Shown: positions 41,744 through 51,350 of the stretch, one piece after another
Layout: every line of letters starts with the position of its first letter
Numbering within the stretch: the stretch's first letter is position 1
Assembly (NCBI GenBank): GCA_033809515.1
Contig: JAPXLN010000008.1
Span: forward strand, 1-64,000
DNA length: 64,000 bases
Source: JAPXLN01 sp033809515
GTDB taxonomy: Bacteria > Bacillota > Sulfobacillia > Fermentithermobacillales > Fermentithermobacillaceae
Direction of reading: 5' to 3'
Translations under genes and position numbers: made by a program
The notes under the pieces: model-generated
Database searches by the model: none
Seen by the model: only the letters and a program-made list of their open reading frames with translations
What the model was told of the DNA's origin: nothing

Positions 41744-43261
41744 TTGCTCAACGCCAACGCTATGCCTATCCGGCACCAGGGGAACGACAACCTGTTTCTT
41801 GCTGTGGAAATGTCTCTCCTATCCACCCTGGCAGGTACACCCTTGCATATACACGCAGAAGGCCTGAGGGGAACAGGGAAAACAACAGTAATGCGCTGGG
41901 CCAAAGCGAATTTGCCCCGGATCCCCAGGGTGAGGAACTGCCCCTACTACTGTGACCCGTCAGCGCCTCATTGCCCCTTGCATGCCGGCGGCAAGATCGG
42001 CCAGGAGGACGGGAACCCTTCTGCGCCACCGGCTGAGGAAACAGCAATGCCGTTTATTGAAGTCGGACACGGGGCCAAACTGGGAACCATATTGGGCAGC
42101 ATCGATCTGAGTCGCCTTACCGATCCCCGCTCTCCTGAGGCTGCACTGCTTCCTGGCTCTATACCTATGGCCAACCGCGGGGTACTGTTCGTCGATGAGA
42201 TCAACAGGCTCGCAGAAACGGCCCCGGAAATCACAGACGTCCTTCTTTCGGTCATGGGAACCAAACCAGGAAGAATCAGAATCGAGGAGGTAGGACTTCC
42301 TCCCTGCGAAATCGAGATCTGTGCATCAGTGTGGGCTGCGTCTAACCCTGACGAAGAACCCGGCCCCCTGGATGAGATCAGAAAACAGCTGTCTGATCGC
42401 TTTGACCTCGTAGTAGCGGTCCAAAGACCCTCTGAACCCGCTGTAGTAGAGTCTTTGCTTTCACTTAAGACATCGGGAGAAACCTTTCTCGCCCCACCTG
42501 GGAATCCGGCAATGGCAGGCCTGGAAGCCAGGGCAATGCGCCTGAAGGACGTTCGGGTGCCACAGGAAATACTGAAGTACATGGCCCACCTGTACGTTCA
42601 CAGAAACGTAGAAAGCCTAAGAGCTATCGAATCCCTTGAACTCTCGGCACGGCTTGCAGCAGCTATGCGAGACGCTGACCAGGTGTCCTTGGATGAAGTC
42701 CTTACGGTAATACCCATGGTGCTGCGACACAGGGTTGATCCACTGACTCTGTCAGAGATCCTCAAGGATCTGGAACTCAGGAAGGCCGCAGGTACACAGG
42801 TGAAAAACCCGCTGACAAGACCGGGAGGGCCCAATCCGGAGGATGTTACAGTTCTTGACGAAGAGCGCCAAAATGCCGGCGGTCATGGAACCGGGGAATC
42901 AGGGAGCCATGAAGCTGCCTCCGGGCAGACCGAACCCCTCACGCCTGAAGTATCTCCGTGGCAGCGACGCACGCCGGATTCAGTTGTGCCTCCATCATTT
43001 TTCAAGCGATTTCTGTCCCGTTGCCGCAACCTTTTTGACGGAGGGGGCCGCAGAAGCTCCCTATCGGGCAGAAGAAGTCCTTTCACAGGGGGTTACCCAC
43101 CTGATCCTATGTTGCACCGTTTGCCCGGACAAGGCCAGGGCATCTCGTCTCGCCAAACTTCCGTTCAACCTGTGTCGCCGCCTGATGCAGCTCAAAGAAT
43201 AGGCTATCTCCCAAGCGACGAACTGGTTACAGCGCCCGACTGGAAGGATCACCGCCGGTGA
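41744..43261 (+). CDS. AAA+ ATPase of the magnesium-chelatase/MoxR type
   Basis: A 505-residue ATPase. Walker A is GLRGTGKTT, Walker B is GVLFVDEINRLAE, and sensor 1 lies in SVWAASNPDEEPGPLDEI, all as in ChlI/BchI-type proteins. A Cys/His cluster (CPYYCDPSAPHCPLH, residues about 67-81) interrupts the normal sequence after Walker A and could bind metal. The last 120 residues are Pro/Ser-rich and poorly ordered. The start is TTG at 41744 with AGGAGG seven bases ahead. It overlaps the vWA gene by four bases. Such AAA+/vWA pairs act as chaperones that insert metals or remodel partners; the target here is unknown. Confidence 0.88.
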   Translation: MLNANAMPIRHQGNDNLFLAVEMSLLSTLAGTPLHIHAEGLRGTGKTTVMRWAKANLPRIPRVRNCPYYCDPSAPHCPLHAGGKIGQEDGNPSAPPAEETAMPFIEVGHGAKLGTILGSIDLSRLTDPRSPEAALLPGSIPMANRGVLFVDEINRLAETAPEITDVLLSVMGTKPGRIRIEEVGLPPCEIEICASVWAASNPDEEPGPLDEIRKQLSDRFDLVVAVQRPSEPAVVESLLSLKTSGETFLAPPGNPAMAGLEARAMRLKDVRVPQEILKYMAHLYVHRNVESLRAIESLELSARLAAAMRDADQVSLDEVLTVIPMVLRHRVDPLTLSEILKDLELRKAAGTQVKNPLTRPGGPNPEDVTVLDEERQNAGGHGTGESGSHEAASGQTEPLTPEVSPWQRRTPDSVVPPSFFKRFLSRCRNLFDGGGRRSSLSGRRSPFTGGYPPDPMLHRLPGQGQGISSRQTSVQPVSPPDAAQRIGYLPSDELVTAPDWKDHRR

Positions 43262-45000
43262 TGATCTTCCCTCAGGGTTCAAGCCCGGGACAGAAAACTG
43301 CCATTTCCAGGCTGTTCAGGCTCATTTTTGCATCCAGCGCGGCAAGAGTCGGCGAAACCACGGTGCTCTCGACTTTCATTCACGTTCAGGACACATCCAG
43401 GCCCCATGAGGTGCACGCCGTAGCAAGCAGCGATTCAGGCCAGGTGTTCTATGGACGGGGTCAACCCGGCCAAATACTCCATGCCGACGTGTTTCACTCG
43501 CCCGGCTACGTGAACCCAAGATACGTCGCCCGGACCCTCATGTCAGCCCTATCAGGAGTTCGTTTTGGACCTGCATCAGACAGGAGCTCTGCATCCCTTA
43601 AGCTTTTGTTCTCTTACATGGACGTTCAGACGGCCCTTGGAGGCGGCAGACTGGACGGCGACCTTAACTATGGCCAGGAAGAGGGGGTGCGAAAAGCTCA
43701 TACCACTCACGTGCACCTGGCCATGCTCAACACGCCTGAGATACTCGCGTCAGCATTCACGATTGTGGCGGCGGTGGAATCCGCCATTGAAGATGCCGGG
43801 CTGGAACTAAGGAAAGTCCAAAAGATCCGGATGGTCAAGGGAACCAGTCCTGTGGACATCGGCGACTACATAGCTACCAGCGACTCGTTGCTGCGCGAGT
43901 ATCCCGGCGGGCATGGAGACAAAAGAGAAACAGACGCATCTGTCTATCGCAAAGAGGCGCTGGCCCGAAGAGCAGCCAGCGACATAGGGTCAGCCCATGA
44001 GGCCATGCGAATCCTTGAGGGGCTTGCCCGCGGCCTTCGCGCAGGCGAACTGGGGAAACTCAACCCCGGGTCAAGAAGAACCGGCGAGGAATTCAGGCAA
44101 TCCCTGGTCCGGTCCAAACTGGCCGGATTTGACGGCTCCAAATACACCCTCACTGAAGAAGGCTCTCTTGCCCTGTCCTTTCTCCGAGAACACAGCCGTG
44201 AAATCGAAGCATATCTTAGGCGTCTTCTTTGGTCGCTTCCGTCGAGAAACATGCCTCAGGCAAAGAAAAAGGGCCGAAAAGCAAAACCCGGCCAAACCCG
44301 GGGCCGCTCCCTGGTCTACCCAAGGCAGAAAGGAGACACCCCTGTGGAAGTGGCTGTGGCACAGACCTGCCTGGCAAGGGCCGTCAGATTGCACGGACAC
44401 CAGCGTACCCCGCCTCTGCACCCTGCAACATTCATCCCGGAAGACCTTCGCTTTTCTTATGTCAGGGAGAAACAAGGGTGCCCCATCATACTCCTCATCG
44501 ATGCCTCTGCGTCTATGACAGGACGCAGGATATCCGCAGCCAAGGAACTGGCGCGACACCTGGTGGTGACCAGCAAAGAAAGGGTAGCGGTAATTGCCTT
44601 CCAGGACGCCGAGGCTGCCATGGCATGCGGTTTTACCAGAAACATCAATGTCCTCGAGGCCAAACTCCGAAACATCCAGGCAATGGGCCTGACCCCTTTG
44701 GCCCGGGGAATTGAGGCGGCCATTGAAATGGCATCAGGATGCCTTCGCAAACCCCTTGTCCTTCTGATTACCGATGGGATCCCCACTGTACCCTCAAAAA
44801 CGTTCTCACCCGTAGACGACGCCCTTGACGCCGCCAAGGATCTGGCCCGGGAAGGCATCCGTCTGGGCTGCATAGGTCTGGAGCCCAATCAGAGCTTCCT
44901 TGCCCAATTGGTCTTGGCAGCCAAAGGCACACTGTACGTCGTCAATGAGCTGGAAGCGTCAACCCTGGCTGCTATCGTTCGCAAGGAGCGCCTTCAGTGA
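43258..45000 (+). CDS. vWA protein with large unknown N-terminal domain (ChlD-like partner)
   Basis: A 580-residue protein. The C-terminal 190 residues form a vWA domain with a full MIDAS (LLIDASASMTGRR, then a Thr in GLTPLARGIE, then ITDGIPT). A basic linker (KKKGRKAKPGQTRGR, near residue 340) resembles the charged linker of ChlD. The first 330 residues are a domain I do not recognise (LSTFIHVQDTSRPHEVHAV..., ATSDSLLREYPGG). GTG at 43258 overlaps the AAA+ stop (GTGATGA), so the two are coupled and should form one complex. Confidence 0.85.
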   Translation: MMIFPQGSSPGQKTAISRLFRLIFASSAARVGETTVLSTFIHVQDTSRPHEVHAVASSDSGQVFYGRGQPGQILHADVFHSPGYVNPRYVARTLMSALSGVRFGPASDRSSASLKLLFSYMDVQTALGGGRLDGDLNYGQEEGVRKAHTTHVHLAMLNTPEILASAFTIVAAVESAIEDAGLELRKVQKIRMVKGTSPVDIGDYIATSDSLLREYPGGHGDKRETDASVYRKEALARRAASDIGSAHEAMRILEGLARGLRAGELGKLNPGSRRTGEEFRQSLVRSKLAGFDGSKYTLTEEGSLALSFLREHSREIEAYLRRLLWSLPSRNMPQAKKKGRKAKPGQTRGRSLVYPRQKGDTPVEVAVAQTCLARAVRLHGHQRTPPLHPATFIPEDLRFSYVREKQGCPIILLIDASASMTGRRISAAKELARHLVVTSKERVAVIAFQDAEAAMACGFTRNINVLEAKLRNIQAMGLTPLARGIEAAIEMASGCLRKPLVLLITDGIPTVPSKTFSPVDDALDAAKDLAREGIRLGCIGLEPNQSFLAQLVLAAKGTLYVVNELEASTLAAIVRKERLQ

Positions 45001-45035
45001 CTTTGCGCAGCAATGCGCCAGACTGCGTCGAGCGC

Positions 45036-45677
45036 TTATTTGCTTGGCCTGAGGACTCTGTCTGCCGGGCTGATAACCAGGTTTCCTTCAGCGAGGTATC
45101 TCTCCAGCCACAGCCAGCGAGTATAGTGAACGCTTCCTGCCAGATGGAATCCAGCCTTCCTAATCGCTCTTGCGGAAGATCGATTGGCTTCCTCAACAGC
45201 GATCCATGTGGACCCGCCCAAACTGCGGCAAAGTCTGGCCGATATCTCCGACAACACAAAAGGAAACAGTCCGAGTCCACGGTAGTCCAGGTCTGTAAAG
45301 GAGTCATAGACATATCCATCGTTGGAGGGTAAAACGATGTGCAGGTGTATTTCTTCTATGTAAGCGCCTCCCAAAGCCAGCCACGATAGATGAGCGGTCT
45401 TCTCGCCGACAGTAGCAGCATAGCAGACGTGCCCCTCCTTCCATCGATGGCGGAATCGCCTGTTACCTGCACTTAGCTTCAGAGACGATGGAGCTGAATG
45501 TCTGACAAGATCAGCAGGTATTCCTGGTTTCGCCGGCACAGGCAGAGCTTCGAGGCAGTATATGTTGAGCACACAAGCTTCGTAGATTGGCCGGATGAGT
45601 CGTCTGACCACGCGCTTCAGAAAGCTCGAGACTCCATGGTGCTTGGCGTACATTAACAGTCGTCGAACTCTGTCCAT
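45036..45677 (-). CDS. GNAT family N-acetyltransferase
   Basis: A 213-residue protein with a C-terminal acetyl-CoA domain: YIEEIHLHIVLPSNDGYVYD, DYRGLGLFPFVLSEISARL (the cofactor loop) and VEEANRSSARAIRKAGFHL, all GNAT hallmarks. The first 90 residues are basic and less conserved. The substrate is unknown. I chose ATG 45677; an ATG at 45710 would add eleven residues. It converges with the vWA gene, 35 bases apart. Confidence 0.8.
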   Translation of the reverse strand: MDRVRRLLMYAKHHGVSSFLKRVVRRLIRPIYEACVLNIYCLEALPVPAKPGIPADLVRHSAPSSLKLSAGNRRFRHRWKEGHVCYAATVGEKTAHLSWLALGGAYIEEIHLHIVLPSNDGYVYDSFTDLDYRGLGLFPFVLSEISARLCRSLGGSTWIAVEEANRSSARAIRKAGFHLAGSVHYTRWLWLERYLAEGNLVISPADRVLRPSK

Positions 45678-45918
45678 GCTAACACCCGCGCTTTCTTCCC
45701 TGCCCAACATCTACCACATCCAGCAGTAATATACAAGGCCGCCCTGTTCGGCGAACCTCTTCCCCACAGGCGCATAATAGACTACAATGTCTCGGTGGCA
45801 TTTTTGCCAAAGTAACGCTTGCGTCCCAGTGACACTTCATGACCTAAGTGAATAGATTGGAAAACGTAACACGTGAGATGCCCACAGCTAACCTTGTGGG
45901 TGGCCAGGAGGTAGAGCC

Positions 45919-47466
45919 GTGGATATGCCCTTGGGAATTCCGAACATGCTGCACTCTCCAAAACCAGCAACTTTCGCACAGACTCAAAGAAGCAATCCTG
46001 CGCAACGGGGAGCCCCCATATTGGAAGCGCTTTCATCCTATCCGGGCGTAACCCGGTTCCACATGCCCGGCCACAGAGGAGGCCCCGGAGCTGACCCGTC
46101 TATAGTCGCCTTCCTGGGAACCAGGGCCTTCGCCAACGACGTAACCGGCGTGCCCGGAATGGATGACCTCCACGAACCCCACGGAGCTATTCAGGAGGCC
46201 CAAAACCTGGCAGCCCAGGCCTTCGGAGCTGACCGGACCTTCTTTTCCGTGCAAGGAACCTCCAGTGCCATCCATACTATGGTAATGGCTGTCGTCAACG
46301 ACGGAGATACCATCATCATCCCCAGGAACATTCACAAATCAGTGCTAGGCGCGCTTGTCATGTCCGGCGCCCGGCCTGCCTTTGTGCAACCTTCTTACGA
46401 CAGCTACCTGGGATTCGCCATGGGCGTCGACGAGGCGTCAGTCGCTCAATGCCTCGCCCAGAATCCTGACGCAAAGGGAGCGCTGCTGGTAAACCCGACT
46501 TACTACGGAACCTCAGTTGATCTTGCGCCTATCGCTTCCTTGCTGCATGAATCAGATAAAGCTCTTTTGGTTGATGAAGCTCATGGTCCACACTTTAGGT
46601 TTCATCCCAGGTTGCCGGGGCCTGCCCTGGACGCCGGCGCCGATGCGGTGGCACAAGGAGCTCACAAGGTGCTCGGCGCTTTTACGCAGGCATCCTACCT
46701 GCACGTAAAAGGAAATCTCGTAGACATGGTACGACTGAAATCCATGTTTCGGCATTTGACGACTACCAGCCCATCATACCTGTTGCTGGCCTCGTTGGAC
46801 GCTGCCCGAAGGCACATGGTCTTCTCAGGGTATGAACTGCTGGAGTATGCAATGGACCTGTCGGAGCTTCTTCGCCACGAAGTCAACCAAATATCGGGCC
46901 TTTACGCGTTTGGCGACGAAGTCATGGGAAGACCTGGCGCTGACTTGCTGGATCCAACCAAAATCACTATAACCGTGCGGGATCTCGGCATAACCGGCTA
47001 TCAGGCAGAGAAGTTCCTACGGATGAACAAGGGCATTCAGGTAGAGATGTCTGATCTTTACAACATTCTGGTAATCGTGAGCTTCGGGAATACGCCAAGC
47101 GATGTTGCGAGGCTTGTGGAAGCTCTTCGAGACCTGGTGTCGTGTATACAGCGGGGCGAGATTGCCAAGGACCTTCTGGGCTCCCAGGCCGGCATTCCGG
47201 AACTGCCCCCTGCCCCGACTATGGCTATAACGCCGCGACAGGCCGTGGAAAGCGTCTGGGAGAAGGTGCCGGTGGCCGGTGCCCTTAACCGGGTTAGCGC
47301 TGAAGCTGTAACCTGTTACCCTCCGGGAATACCCATTCTCTTTCCGGGGGAAATCATCAGTCAGGACACTTTGTCATATTTGGAGGTGGTTAAGAGGCTT
47401 GCCTTCGGAATATCAGGTCCCGAAGACACGACCCTTGCAACGCTCAGGGTGGTCAGGGAACCGTGA
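45919..47466 (+). CDS. Orn/Lys/Arg decarboxylase family protein (PLP-dependent)
   Basis: A 515-residue fold-type I PLP enzyme. The core has TRFHMPGHRGGPGADP, TFFSVQGTSSAIHTMVMAV, LLVDEAHGPHFRFHPRLP (PLP Asp and His) and QGAHKVLGAFTQASYL with the Schiff-base Lys. The C-terminal domain ends GIPILFPGEII. The length fits the short Bacillota members (SpeA/YaaO-like) that may act on arginine, lysine or ornithine; which one is not readable. GTG at 45919 has AGGAGGTAG upstream. The stop overlaps the next gene by four bases, an unexpected pairing with a cell-wall amidase fusion. Confidence 0.92.
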   Translation: MDMPLGIPNMLHSPKPATFAQTQRSNPAQRGAPILEALSSYPGVTRFHMPGHRGGPGADPSIVAFLGTRAFANDVTGVPGMDDLHEPHGAIQEAQNLAAQAFGADRTFFSVQGTSSAIHTMVMAVVNDGDTIIIPRNIHKSVLGALVMSGARPAFVQPSYDSYLGFAMGVDEASVAQCLAQNPDAKGALLVNPTYYGTSVDLAPIASLLHESDKALLVDEAHGPHFRFHPRLPGPALDAGADAVAQGAHKVLGAFTQASYLHVKGNLVDMVRLKSMFRHLTTTSPSYLLLASLDAARRHMVFSGYELLEYAMDLSELLRHEVNQISGLYAFGDEVMGRPGADLLDPTKITITVRDLGITGYQAEKFLRMNKGIQVEMSDLYNILVIVSFGNTPSDVARLVEALRDLVSCIQRGEIAKDLLGSQAGIPELPPAPTMAITPRQAVESVWEKVPVAGALNRVSAEAVTCYPPGIPILFPGEIISQDTLSYLEVVKRLAFGISGPEDTTLATLRVVREP

Positions 47467-49331
47467 AACCGAGGCTTCTTAACACCTGGCCTGAACGCCC
47501 CATCACTTATGGCGGCGACTATGGCGGCGACACCGTATCCATACTATGTTTCGAGTCGACAGTGCCCATAACCCAAGTGGATATGGGACTTCCACAGTTG
47601 GCTGTCCTGCCGGCACGCGTGCCACCTAACACACCGGTTGCATCGCAGGGCGAGTCTTCGCTGCCAGCGCCCGGCAGTGACTATGAGCAGGTGATCGTCT
47701 TCCGGAACATGGGGCTCGCCATGGCTGAAGACGAGATACTCGTGGCCGATGGGCTAATCAGGAAATACAGCGTAGAGAGAGGCTGCGCTGCTGGGGAGGA
47801 TTTTGTGCTTATCCGCGTAGTGACAGAGCACCCGGTAACCGCGGTGCAAGTGCCGGGCACTTCCTGGGGCTTTGCAGGCAACTGCCTGCCTGGCTCAGAA
47901 AGGATGCATGCAGATGGTCTAAGCAAGTCTACAGCACACCCCGCAGACCATAGCTATGCTCCGGTGGAGGGTCCTCCGTTCAAGACTGCATTCTCATTTT
48001 CCCGGGGCCCTCTCCATAGGCTTTTCGCCGGAAAACTTGTCGCCCTGGACCCCGGCCACGGAGGCAAAGACACGGGAATTCGGGGACCGGTCAACTTGCT
48101 TGAGAAGGATATATCCATGCAGATTGCGGCCGAAGCGCAAACCTTACTCAGGGCCTCAGGCGCTCTGCCGTTTCTAACCAGGGAGAAGGACGAACCCCTG
48201 AACGATCACGGGCGTGCTCAGGTTGTTCTCCGCCGAAAGGCTGAGTTTTGCGTTCAGATACACGCTTCGGGCGGAAGAAGTCCGCTTTCCCGGAAGTATC
48301 ATGTTTACGCCAAACCCGGATGCACAGAGTCACAGGCCCTTGCTGGGCAGGTAGCATTTGCTCTTCGGGAAAGAATAGGCATGGCCATCCCCGAAGTCGA
48401 GTACCTGGAAGAACTGAGCTTGTACGAAGTCCCAACCATACGGGTAGAGCCTCTGTGCCTTTCGCACTTCGTAGACGAAGCCAACTTTCGAGCTCCTTTG
48501 TTTCGCAAGCGCATTGCTCAAGCTATCTATAATGGGTTGGCCAGGCACCTTGCAGAGATTCCTTCGGAACCGCGTACCCAGCCCGACCCTACACCACCAT
48601 CTCCCAGCGTTTGCAGCCTACTCCTGAGTGCGCGGGAAAAAAGCCCGCTGACAACCGTTGACCCTTGGGAGAAGCCAGCAGTCCTCCGGATACGGACCCA
48701 TCTCATCACAGAGAAAGATGATCCCGTTGGCGTAGTAAAAACATACACAAAAGACATAGCAGACAAAACCGATATTGTGGGGATCGCTGAATCAGTAGTC
48801 GCGATTATGCAAGGTAGGGCCATCGATCCGGACACCGTTCAACCCTCGTTCCTGGCAAGACTAGTCTCTCGCTTCGCACACCCTGATGCGTCGGTGTCCG
48901 CTCCCCGCTCCATGCAAATGGCCATAGAAGAAGTGGGATCTCTGAGGATACTGATTGCCGCGGCTGCAGGTCTATGGGGTAAAATCACCCGTAGACGCGG
49001 ACTCTTCTTCAAGGTAGCCGGGCACCAGGTGGCAGAGATCGACGATTCAGGCGGTACCATGCCTCCGTATGATCGCAGCATAATCATGGGGCCGAAGGAT
49101 CCAAACCAGGTAGCTCGCATAATCCGAAGGCAAACTGGGCTTTGGACACTGATCCTCGACGTCAACGACAAGGGTTGTGTGGACGTCCTGGGTTCGAGTA
49201 TACCTCTGAGCAAAGAACGGGAGAACACTCTAAAGAGTCTCCTCAAGACCAACCCCTTTGGCAACGACGATCAGAAAACCCCCCTTGTTATCATCAAGCC
49301 CTCGTACACACCCCCGCAACTACACCTCTAG
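47463..49331 (+). CDS. N-acetylmuramoyl-L-alanine amidase fused to a CofE-like (F420-0:gamma-glutamyl ligase) domain
   Basis: A 622-residue protein with three parts. Residues 1-185 are unrecognised and have no signal peptide. Residues about 190-365 form an Amidase_3 domain with its zinc site complete: LDPGHGG (His199), LLEKD (Glu214), QIHASG (His267), plus a late Glu in IRVEP. Residues about 405-612 match the CofE-like ligase family: RTHLITEKDDPV, IAESVVAIMQGRAI, AIEEVGSLRILIAA, GLFFKVAGHQVAEIDDSGG, YDRSIIMGPKDP and TNPFGNDDQKTPLVII. No stop or frameshift lies between the parts. It overlaps the decarboxylase gene by four bases. Without a signal the amidase would be cytosolic. An assembly artefact is unlikely but possible. 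Confidence 0.88.
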   Translation: MKPRLLNTWPERPITYGGDYGGDTVSILCFESTVPITQVDMGLPQLAVLPARVPPNTPVASQGESSLPAPGSDYEQVIVFRNMGLAMAEDEILVADGLIRKYSVERGCAAGEDFVLIRVVTEHPVTAVQVPGTSWGFAGNCLPGSERMHADGLSKSTAHPADHSYAPVEGPPFKTAFSFSRGPLHRLFAGKLVALDPGHGGKDTGIRGPVNLLEKDISMQIAAEAQTLLRASGALPFLTREKDEPLNDHGRAQVVLRRKAEFCVQIHASGGRSPLSRKYHVYAKPGCTESQALAGQVAFALRERIGMAIPEVEYLEELSLYEVPTIRVEPLCLSHFVDEANFRAPLFRKRIAQAIYNGLARHLAEIPSEPRTQPDPTPPSPSVCSLLLSAREKSPLTTVDPWEKPAVLRIRTHLITEKDDPVGVVKTYTKDIADKTDIVGIAESVVAIMQGRAIDPDTVQPSFLARLVSRFAHPDASVSAPRSMQMAIEEVGSLRILIAAAAGLWGKITRRRGLFFKVAGHQVAEIDDSGGTMPPYDRSIIMGPKDPNQVARIIRRQTGLWTLILDVNDKGCVDVLGSSIPLSKERENTLKSLLKTNPFGNDDQKTPLVIIKPSYTPPQLHL

Positions 49332-49537
49332 CTACCTGCCGCAGCCGACCGCTGTCTCGCCCTCCCTAATATTGCCCAATCCCACAAATCTCCCTTAATA
49401 GTTGGGCACTATTGCACAACTCAGGCCCGGGAGGCCTCAGATCACCCGGAAAACCGGCCGAAGAGCGGGGCTTGGGGGCCTTGAGACTAGGCTGGCCCGG
49501 CTGGCTCCTTGTCTGCTCTGAACACCTTGCTCTGCGA

Positions 49538-51040
49538 TTACATGGCAAGGGCCAGCAGGGCCCTGGCGTATATCCGGACTAGCAAGAAGAAATCGTCAAT
49601 ATCGATGAATTCATCGACCTGGTGAGCTACCTCGACGCTGCCGGGCATTTGGGGTCCGAATGCCACGGCGCCGGGAATCGCTTTGGCATAGGTGCCTCCG
49701 CCTATGGCAATTGGCGGAGACATGTCCCCCGTTTCCTCGCCATATACCCTCAGGAGAGTCTTTACAAGGAAAGAATCGCGGTCCGTGTAATGGAGCTTCC
49801 CCACGCTCGGCACTCGTATGGTAACGCCGTCGGGGTGCGGGAACGCGAGGACCCTCTGGCGAAGGTCGTCACCCGAGACATTAACCGGGTAGCGAATATT
49901 GTAGATGCCTTGCACCGCCCGCGTGCCGTTGGAGTTGACCGCGGCACCAACTGTGCGGACAATCCCCAAATTGCATGAGAGCTTTCCGGACACCTCATCC
50001 TCGCACTGGATTCCGAGCCCCCTTCCGAATATGTCAGCTGCATCCGCCGCGAACCTTAGACCTTCCCATGCGTCAAGGCGCTCTCTCAAGGAGGACAGTA
50101 TGAACAAGAGGCCTGTGAGGGCGTTGGTCCCCTCAGATGGGGTTGAGGCGTGAGCAGCTTTGCCGGCCGCGCTTACAGACAGGTGACCCTTCTCTTTGTG
50201 AATGCTTAGGTCTAGAGTTCCCGGTCCGCCCACGAACGCCCGGGCGTCAGGAAGTGCCTTCTCGATTGCAGCGGCAATCTCGTCTTCCGTGCCCGCTGGC
50301 ACTGAAAGAACAGCGCTTGCACTTGATGCCACAATGTTAGCCCGTTCTCCGCCCGAGATCTCCAGAATCCGGCAGATACCCTGCTCGCTCGGAAGAGCGA
50401 CCTCAACCTGTACGTTCATGTTTCCCTTTTCGGCAAATACCAGAGGGAAGCATGCGTCAGGCGAGAATCCGTATGTAGGCCTTTCCTCCGCCTCAAAGTA
50501 CCGCCTGACGCAGCGGAAACCGGTTTCCTCGTCTCCACCGACCACGTGACGAACCCTTCGCCTGAGGGGAACCCCGGACTCAAGAAGAGCTCTCAGGGCG
50601 AACAGACAGGCCACTGTGGGGCCTTTGTTGTCTTGAGCGCCTCGCCCGTAGACACGTCCCTGGAAGATCTCTCCTGCAGGATCCCGGGTCCAACCTGAAC
50701 CTGCAGGGACCACATCGAGGTGAGTAAGAGCCATGACCAGCTCGTCACCGGTGCCGACCTCGGCGTGGGCTGCGTAGCCGTCTACATCCTTCATCTTCAT
50801 GCCGTAGCGTTCCCCCAGTTCACAGAAGAGCTTGAGGGTACGGTCCACGGCCGGCCCGAAAGGCTTGCCTTCTTCTGGAGGCCCCTGAACACTGTGTATT
50901 CTCAGTAAAGAAAGGAGCACGTCCAGCATTTCGTCTTTGTGATCGTCTATCCACGCATTGAGGAACCTCGAAAACTCAGCGTCATAGAAGCTGCTCTTGT
51001 TCAGGTTCCCTGGGTTCCCTGGGTACGCTGTGTTGTTCAT
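49538..51040 (-). CDS. pepV: M20 family dipeptidase (PepV-like)
   Basis: A 500-residue cytosolic dipeptidase using two zinc ions. Metal and catalytic blocks are present: ALTHLDVVPAG (His), YGRGAQDNKGP (bridging Asp), GGDEETGF (catalytic Glu and ligand), FSPDACFPLVFAEKG, and the last ligand His in VEVAHQVDEF. The lid domain lies at about residues 220-390. ATG at 51040 has GGGGTGG nearby; further in-frame ATGs upstream to 51094 add a basic non-conserved tail. It completes, with pepA and pcp, a peptide-degrading set. Confidence 0.92.
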   Translation of the reverse strand: MNNTAYPGNPGNLNKSSFYDAEFSRFLNAWIDDHKDEMLDVLLSLLRIHSVQGPPEEGKPFGPAVDRTLKLFCELGERYGMKMKDVDGYAAHAEVGTGDELVMALTHLDVVPAGSGWTRDPAGEIFQGRVYGRGAQDNKGPTVACLFALRALLESGVPLRRRVRHVVGGDEETGFRCVRRYFEAEERPTYGFSPDACFPLVFAEKGNMNVQVEVALPSEQGICRILEISGGERANIVASSASAVLSVPAGTEDEIAAAIEKALPDARAFVGGPGTLDLSIHKEKGHLSVSAAGKAAHASTPSEGTNALTGLLFILSSLRERLDAWEGLRFAADAADIFGRGLGIQCEDEVSGKLSCNLGIVRTVGAAVNSNGTRAVQGIYNIRYPVNVSGDDLRQRVLAFPHPDGVTIRVPSVGKLHYTDRDSFLVKTLLRVYGEETGDMSPPIAIGGGTYAKAIPGAVAFGPQMPGSVEVAHQVDEFIDIDDFFLLVRIYARALLALAM

Positions 51041-51350
51041 TTTGCCACCCCGCTTTTGCTTGTGATTCATATTGCTCATACTGAGTCTCTGCACTCAGGT
51101 TGTGTTTCTCTGCAGGACTGCCGGTAACCTTCTGCCGGCACAGCCTGGTGTGCGGCTGCACAAAAGAGACAGGCTGCGGTCCGCATTTGGCCGGTCCGGG
51201 GGGATACTGGCACGTGTCAGCAGACCCAGCCTGCTCGTATTGCTCATCCGGTCACACTGACCGGACATATTCACCTGACGGTCTGCCACGAGACCCTTGG
51301 CAATCTGCATGTAGGGTTCTCGCCGGATCTCGTGTGCCAGGCAGCCTACC
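51041..51350. other. Intergenic region between SLH protein and pepV
   Basis: 310 bases between two genes read leftward. No gene is supported. One perfect inverted repeat, CCGGTCA/TGACCGG with a three-base loop, is at 51248-51264 and may be an operator or a weak transcription stop for the SLH gene. Nothing else stands out. Confidence 0.4.

Noticed and set aside
51095..51310. 71-codon minus-strand frame between the SLH gene and pepV
   Set aside because: Weak codon order, no ribosome site and no recognisable features.
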